Assembly: GCA_014378085.1 (NCBI GenBank)
Contig: JACMOJ010000506.1
Location: 1 to 9,055 of the forward strand
DNA: 9,055 nucleotides
Direction: 5' to 3'
DNA from: Burkholderiales bacterium
GTDB taxonomy: Bacteria; Pseudomonadota; Gammaproteobacteria; Burkholderiales; Usitatibacteraceae
Under the pieces are notes generated by a model. That model had not been told where the DNA came from. It saw nothing but the letters and a program-made list of their open reading frames with translations, and did no database searches. The position numbers were made by a program, and so were the translations under genes. Shown one piece after another: positions 5,684 through 9,055 of the stretch (positions are counted from its first letter, which is position 1; every line of letters begins with the position of its first letter).

Positions 5684-7006
5684 ATGAAAAACATCCTTGT
5701 TCTGTTTGACCAAGAATGGGATTCCCCCCAGTGGGCAAAGCTGTCGACCGAATCTGGCGGCGGCTATCAGTTTTTCCATGAAGGATTCGACCTGTTTCGT
5801 TTCCCGTCGAACGCTCAATTATTGACCTTCGATATTTTCAAGTTCGTCGATAGGCTGGTCGCCAAATACGGGCGACTCAGGCTCGACGCCATTGTGTCGA
5901 GTCACGAGCAGTTTGGTGCTCTCACGGCTGGACTGTTGGCCGAGCGCCTCGGCCTGCCGGCGATGTCCACTGCAGCCGTTCTAAACGCCCAGCACAAGGC
6001 GGTTGCCCGGCAACTCATTGGCCAACACGTGCCCGCCGCCAACGTGCCATATGCCACCTTCCCTTACGCAGTGCGCGACGCGGCGGAGATTGCGTTGCCG
6101 TTTCCGTTCTATGCCAAACCGGTAAAAGCCGCGTATTCGATTCTTGCGCGACGGGTTGATAACTTTCCACAGCTCTACCGTCACCTCAGTTTTCGTCCCT
6201 GGGAGCAATTCATTATCAAACGGCTGGTGCGGCCCTTCAACGATGTGGTTGAGCGGCTGGCGACGAGCGACATCAACGGTCACTGGATGATCGCCGAGCA
6301 AATCGTTGATGGCTTCCAAGTCAATGTTGACGGTTTTGTCGAGGATGGTGAAGTGCATATCCTCGGCGTCATCGACGCCGTCATGTACCCGGGAACCGAC
6401 GCATTCTTGCGTTGGGAATACCCGAGCCGGCTGCCGAATGAGTGGCAGGCAAATTTGCGCCAAACATCTTGCCAAGTCGTGAAGGCGCTGGGCCTGAATC
6501 ACGGCCTGTTCAACGTCGAGCTTCGTATTTGCTCACACTCCGGCGATTGCAAGGTGATCGAGGTGAACCCCCGCATGGCGACGCAGTTTTCGGGTATGTA
6601 CGAGGCCGTTGATGGCATCAATCTCCACGCGCTCGCCATTAGGCTGGCGCTTGGTGAGGCATCTGGTGTGGCGGCGCTGCATGGCAGTGAAAGGGGGGGG
6701 CGCTTGGGTACACGCGAAGGTGGAGGCGGACGGCACAAATTTGCAACGAGTTTTGTCTATCGGCGGTTCGACGGTAAACCGCAGCCGCATTTCCCCGGCG
6801 CGGCACAACTGCGGGCGCTGGCAGCGTTCGACCCGGAAGCGCGGCTGGTGACTTTTGAAAAGCGCGGTGCTGAGCTTAAACGGGAGTCGAAGTGGCTGCA
6901 AAGTTATCGCTATGCGTGTCTGAATCTGGCGGCAGACTCGGAGCAGGCGTTACGGGAAAAGTACCAACGCGCTTCGGAAATTGTCGGATTCCCGACGCAT
7001 CCTTGA
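5684..7006 (+). CDS. Uncharacterised ATP-grasp ligase in the agmatine/putrescine cluster
   Basis: A 440-residue cytoplasmic ATP-grasp protein. The N-terminal domain (about 1-105) begins MKNILVLFDQEWDS and has a Rossmann-like alternation. The ATP-grasp domain has the nucleotide-binding Lys in PFYAKPVKAAYS (Lys145), an AEQIVDG segment (Glu205) followed by FQVNVDGFVEDGEVHILGV, and Mg-binding Glu279 (FNVELR), Glu293 and Asn295 (VIEVNPRM). These residues imply ATP-dependent carboxylate-amine (or -thiol) ligation through an acyl phosphate. The C-terminal part (about 350-440), with ATSFVYRRFDG and SYRYACLNLA, seems to be a family-specific module. I recall similar proteins labelled only as ATP-grasp or biotin-carboxylase-like. 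The usual glycine-rich ATP loop is replaced by KAAYSILARRV, so nucleotide contacts may be unusual. A TTG at 5681 could add one residue; the ATG at 5684 is preferred. The start is 27 bp after aguA, implying co-transcription. An 8-G run at 6693-6700 lies in a poorly conserved Gly/Arg loop; the frame is intact on both sides. The substrate is unknown; putrescine or a related amine is an inference from context. Confidence 0.82.
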   Translation: MKNILVLFDQEWDSPQWAKLSTESGGGYQFFHEGFDLFRFPSNAQLLTFDIFKFVDRLVAKYGRLRLDAIVSSHEQFGALTAGLLAERLGLPAMSTAAVLNAQHKAVARQLIGQHVPAANVPYATFPYAVRDAAEIALPFPFYAKPVKAAYSILARRVDNFPQLYRHLSFRPWEQFIIKRLVRPFNDVVERLATSDINGHWMIAEQIVDGFQVNVDGFVEDGEVHILGVIDAVMYPGTDAFLRWEYPSRLPNEWQANLRQTSCQVVKALGLNHGLFNVELRICSHSGDCKVIEVNPRMATQFSGMYEAVDGINLHALAIRLALGEASGVAALHGSERGGRLGTREGGGGRHKFATSFVYRRFDGKPQPHFPGAAQLRALAAFDPEARLVTFEKRGAELKRESKWLQSYRYACLNLAADSEQALREKYQRASEIVGFPTHP

Positions 7007-7048
7007 GACGCTTCACGCTGCCGCTGCCATGGAGGCGGAGTGGTCAGC

Positions 7049-7054
7049 TAAAAT
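7049..7054 (+). promoter_or_regulatory. Probable -10 element of alaS
   Basis: TAAAAT in the context CAGCTAAAATAGTC lies 31 bases before the alaS ATG, matching the hexamer and placement upstream of aguB. The -35 region (about 7025-7031) is poor. It sits in the 79-bp gap after the ATP-grasp gene, in which no rho-independent terminator is visible, so some read-through from the upstream cluster is possible. Confidence 0.5.
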
Positions 7055-7085
7055 AGTCGATTAATCCACCTTCATAGTCACCGCC

Positions 7086-9055
7086 ATGTCCGCTGTTGGT
7101 TCCTTAAAAAACGTTCCCTCCGTTTCTGAGATTCGTCAGGTCTTTGTTACCTTCTTTGAGTCGAAAGGACACACGCACCTAGCGTCCAGCTCGCTGGTTC
7201 CGCACGACGATCCCACGCTCCTGTTTACCAATGCCGGGATGAACCAGTTTAAGGATGTGTTCCTTGGCTACGAAAAACGCGACTATGTGCGGGCGGTGAC
7301 TTCGCAGCGGTGTGTACGAGCCGGTGGCAAGCACAACGATCTTGAGAACGTTGGTTACACCGCGCGGCACCATACGTTCTTCGAAATGCTGGGCAACTTC
7401 AGTTTCGGCGACTACTTTAAACGTGACGCCATTAAGTACGCGTGGGAGCTGCTCACGGTCGCCTACAAATTGCCGAAAGAAAAACTGCTGGTGACCGTCT
7501 ATGCCGACGACGACGAGGCTTACAACATTTGGGCCGATGAGATCGGCGTGCCCAAAGAAAAAATTGTCCGGTTGGGGGACAACAAGGGTGGCAAATATGC
7601 CTCCGACAATTTCTGGATGATGGGTGACACGGGGCCCTGCGGTCCGTGCAGCGAAATTTTCTACGACCATGGCGCGCATATCGCCGGTGGTCCGCCGGGC
7701 TCGCCGGATGAGGACGGTGATCGGTTCATCGAAATTTGGAACCTAGTGTTCATGCAGTACAACCGCGAGGTCAAGGACGGGCCGATGATTGCGCTGCCGA
7801 AGCCTTCGGTGGATACCGGTATGGGCTTGGAGCGTCTGTCGGCAGTACTGCAACACGTACACGCAAACTATGAAATCGATTTGTTTCAGGCGCTGATCAA
7901 AGCTGGCATGCGCGAGACCGGTGAGAAAGACATCACCAATCCAAGCCTGCGCGTGATCGCCGACCATATCCGCGCCTGTGGGTTCTTGGTTTGCGACGGC
8001 GTGATTCCCGAAAATGCGGGGCGCGGCTACGTGCTGCGCCGTATCGCTCGTCGCGCGATGCGACATGGTTACAAACTCGGCCAGAAGAAACCATTTTTCT
8101 ACAAGCTAGTCGACGACTTGGCGCTAGTGATGGGCGACGCATACCCGGAGATTGCCGAACACAAGGAACGCGTGAAAGCGGTGTTGAGGCAAGAAGAAGA
8201 GCGCTTTGGCGAGACGCTTGAAAATGGTATGTCCATGCTGGACGCAGCACTCAGCGCCAACGCCAAACACCTCGACGGTGAAACCGCGTTTAAGCTTTAC
8301 GACACGTTTGGCTTTCCCATCGACTTAACTGCTGATATCGGTCGTGAGCGTGGCTTCGAAGTCGATATGGCGGGATTTGATCGCGCGATGTCCGAGCAGC
8401 AAGAGCGTTCGCGTTCGGCAGGCAAATTTACGGCTAAAGAAAAACTGACCTACGAAGGTGTGAAAACCAGTTTCAAAGGCTACGACTCTCTGAGCGAAGA
8501 CGCACAGGTAGTCGCGCTGTATCGCGGTGGCGTAAAAGTCGAACGGCTGGCGGCGGGGGAGGAGGGCGTCGTGGTGCTTGATCGCACGCCGTTCTATGCG
8601 GAGTCGGGCGGCCAAATCGGTGACAAGGGTGAATTGACGAAAGATGGTACCTGCCTCACGCTATTTGCGGTCGAAGACACACAAAAAATTCAGGCTGATG
8701 TATTCGGCCACTACGGCAGCACGAAATCTGGCGAGCTTGCGGTCGGCGACACGCTTGTGGCGAACGTCAATATGACCGCGCGCGCGCAAACCATGCGCCA
8801 CCACTCGGTGACGCACATCATGCACAAAGCGTTGCGTGAAGTGCTGGGCGGTCATGTGCAGCAAAAAGGTTCGCTGGTGGATACAGACAAAACCCGCTTT
8901 GACTTCGCCCACAACGCGCCGATGACGTCGGATGAAATCGCCAAGGTTGAAGCAATCGTGAACGCCGAAATTTTGCAGAACGCGGCGACAAGCGCGAATG
9001 TGATGGGGCTCGAAGCCGCACAGAAGACGGGTGCCATGATGTTGTTCGGCGAAAA
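7086..9055 (+). CDS. alaS: Alanyl-tRNA synthetase (partial, cut by window end)
   Basis: The first 656 codons plus two bases of a protein of about 870 residues; it runs off the right edge in frame at LFGE, just inside the conserved GAMMLFGEK segment. It charges tRNA-Ala with alanine and hydrolyses mischarged Ser- and Gly-tRNA-Ala. The class II catalytic core is at the N-terminus: [31 protein letters not shown] (split here as residues 26-45 and onward to 56), motif 2 [18 protein letters not shown] (95-112) and motif 3 DTGMGLERL (243-251). The tRNA-recognition region follows (about 260-460, [16 protein letters not shown]). The editing domain begins near [10 protein letters not shown] (506-515) and has the zinc/catalytic His pair HSVTH (573-577) with QKGSLV after it; the second Cys/His pair and the C-Ala domain lie beyond the window. 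The ATG at 7086 gives an N-terminus slightly longer than E. coli, with [12 protein letters not shown] aligning. No strong Shine-Dalgarno sequence. Confidence 0.97.
   Translation, partial: MSAVGSLKNVPSVSEIRQVFVTFFESKGHTHLASSSLVPHDDPTLLFTNAGMNQFKDVFLGYEKRDYVRAVTSQRCVRAGGKHNDLENVGYTARHHTFFEMLGNFSFGDYFKRDAIKYAWELLTVAYKLPKEKLLVTVYADDDEAYNIWADEIGVPKEKIVRLGDNKGGKYASDNFWMMGDTGPCGPCSEIFYDHGAHIAGGPPGSPDEDGDRFIEIWNLVFMQYNREVKDGPMIALPKPSVDTGMGLERLSAVLQHVHANYEIDLFQALIKAGMRETGEKDITNPSLRVIADHIRACGFLVCDGVIPENAGRGYVLRRIARRAMRHGYKLGQKKPFFYKLVDDLALVMGDAYPEIAEHKERVKAVLRQEEERFGETLENGMSMLDAALSANAKHLDGETAFKLYDTFGFPIDLTADIGRERGFEVDMAGFDRAMSEQQERSRSAGKFTAKEKLTYEGVKTSFKGYDSLSEDAQVVALYRGGVKVERLAAGEEGVVVLDRTPFYAESGGQIGDKGELTKDGTCLTLFAVEDTQKIQADVFGHYGSTKSGELAVGDTLVANVNMTARAQTMRHHSVTHIMHKALREVLGGHVQQKGSLVDTDKTRFDFAHNAPMTSDEIAKVEAIVNAEILQNAATSANVMGLEAAQKTGAMMLFGE

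Noticed and set aside
6609..6851. Frameshift in the ATP-grasp gene at the G8 run, with an alternative frame carrying part of the protein
   Set aside because: The main frame has ATP-grasp motifs before the run and family-like C-terminal sequence after it, without a stop; the alternative frame shows no recognisable motif.

Overview
The window looks like ordinary chromosomal DNA from a proteobacterium, most likely a betaproteobacterium. The DNA is moderately GC-rich. The Uup, AguA, AguB and AlaS proteins read like their proteobacterial versions. The promoter elements close to two start codons are of the TAAAAT type common in betaproteobacteria. This lineage call is inference from recalled family features, not from a database search. 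No phage, plasmid, transposon, CRISPR or RNA gene is visible.

Layout, left to right. Positions 1-333 hold no convincing gene but carry two separate in-register tandem repeats: a degenerate 12-bp repeat at the left edge and a clean 18-bp repeat ending about 20 bp before the next start codon. A class I SAM-dependent methyltransferase (334-1032, +) of the protein-lysine/METTL-like type follows. It converges, with a 35-bp gap, on uup (1068-2900, -), an ABC-F ATPase. A divergent intergenic region leads to a small secreted four-cysteine protein (3155-3439, +), which ends in a clear rho-independent terminator.

Next comes a compact same-strand cluster: aguB (N-carbamoylputrescine amidase, 3578-4462), aguA (agmatine deiminase, 4496-5656) and an uncharacterised ATP-grasp ligase (5684-7006), with gaps of only 33 and 27 bp. 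AguA converts agmatine to N-carbamoylputrescine and AguB converts that to putrescine. An ATP-grasp enzyme in the same apparent operon suggests a further ligation step on putrescine or a related amine. That is the most interesting functional lead here. The last gene, alaS (7086 to beyond the right edge), has its own -10 element and is cut off by the window end after 656 codons.

A recurring theme is short tandem repeats with unit lengths that are multiples of three: 12 bp, 18 bp, and 27 bp inside the 3' end of aguA, where it has tripled the normal C-terminal QQQP motif. An 8-G run inside the ATP-grasp gene is a further potentially unstable site. I did not find a convincing new defence or mobile system.
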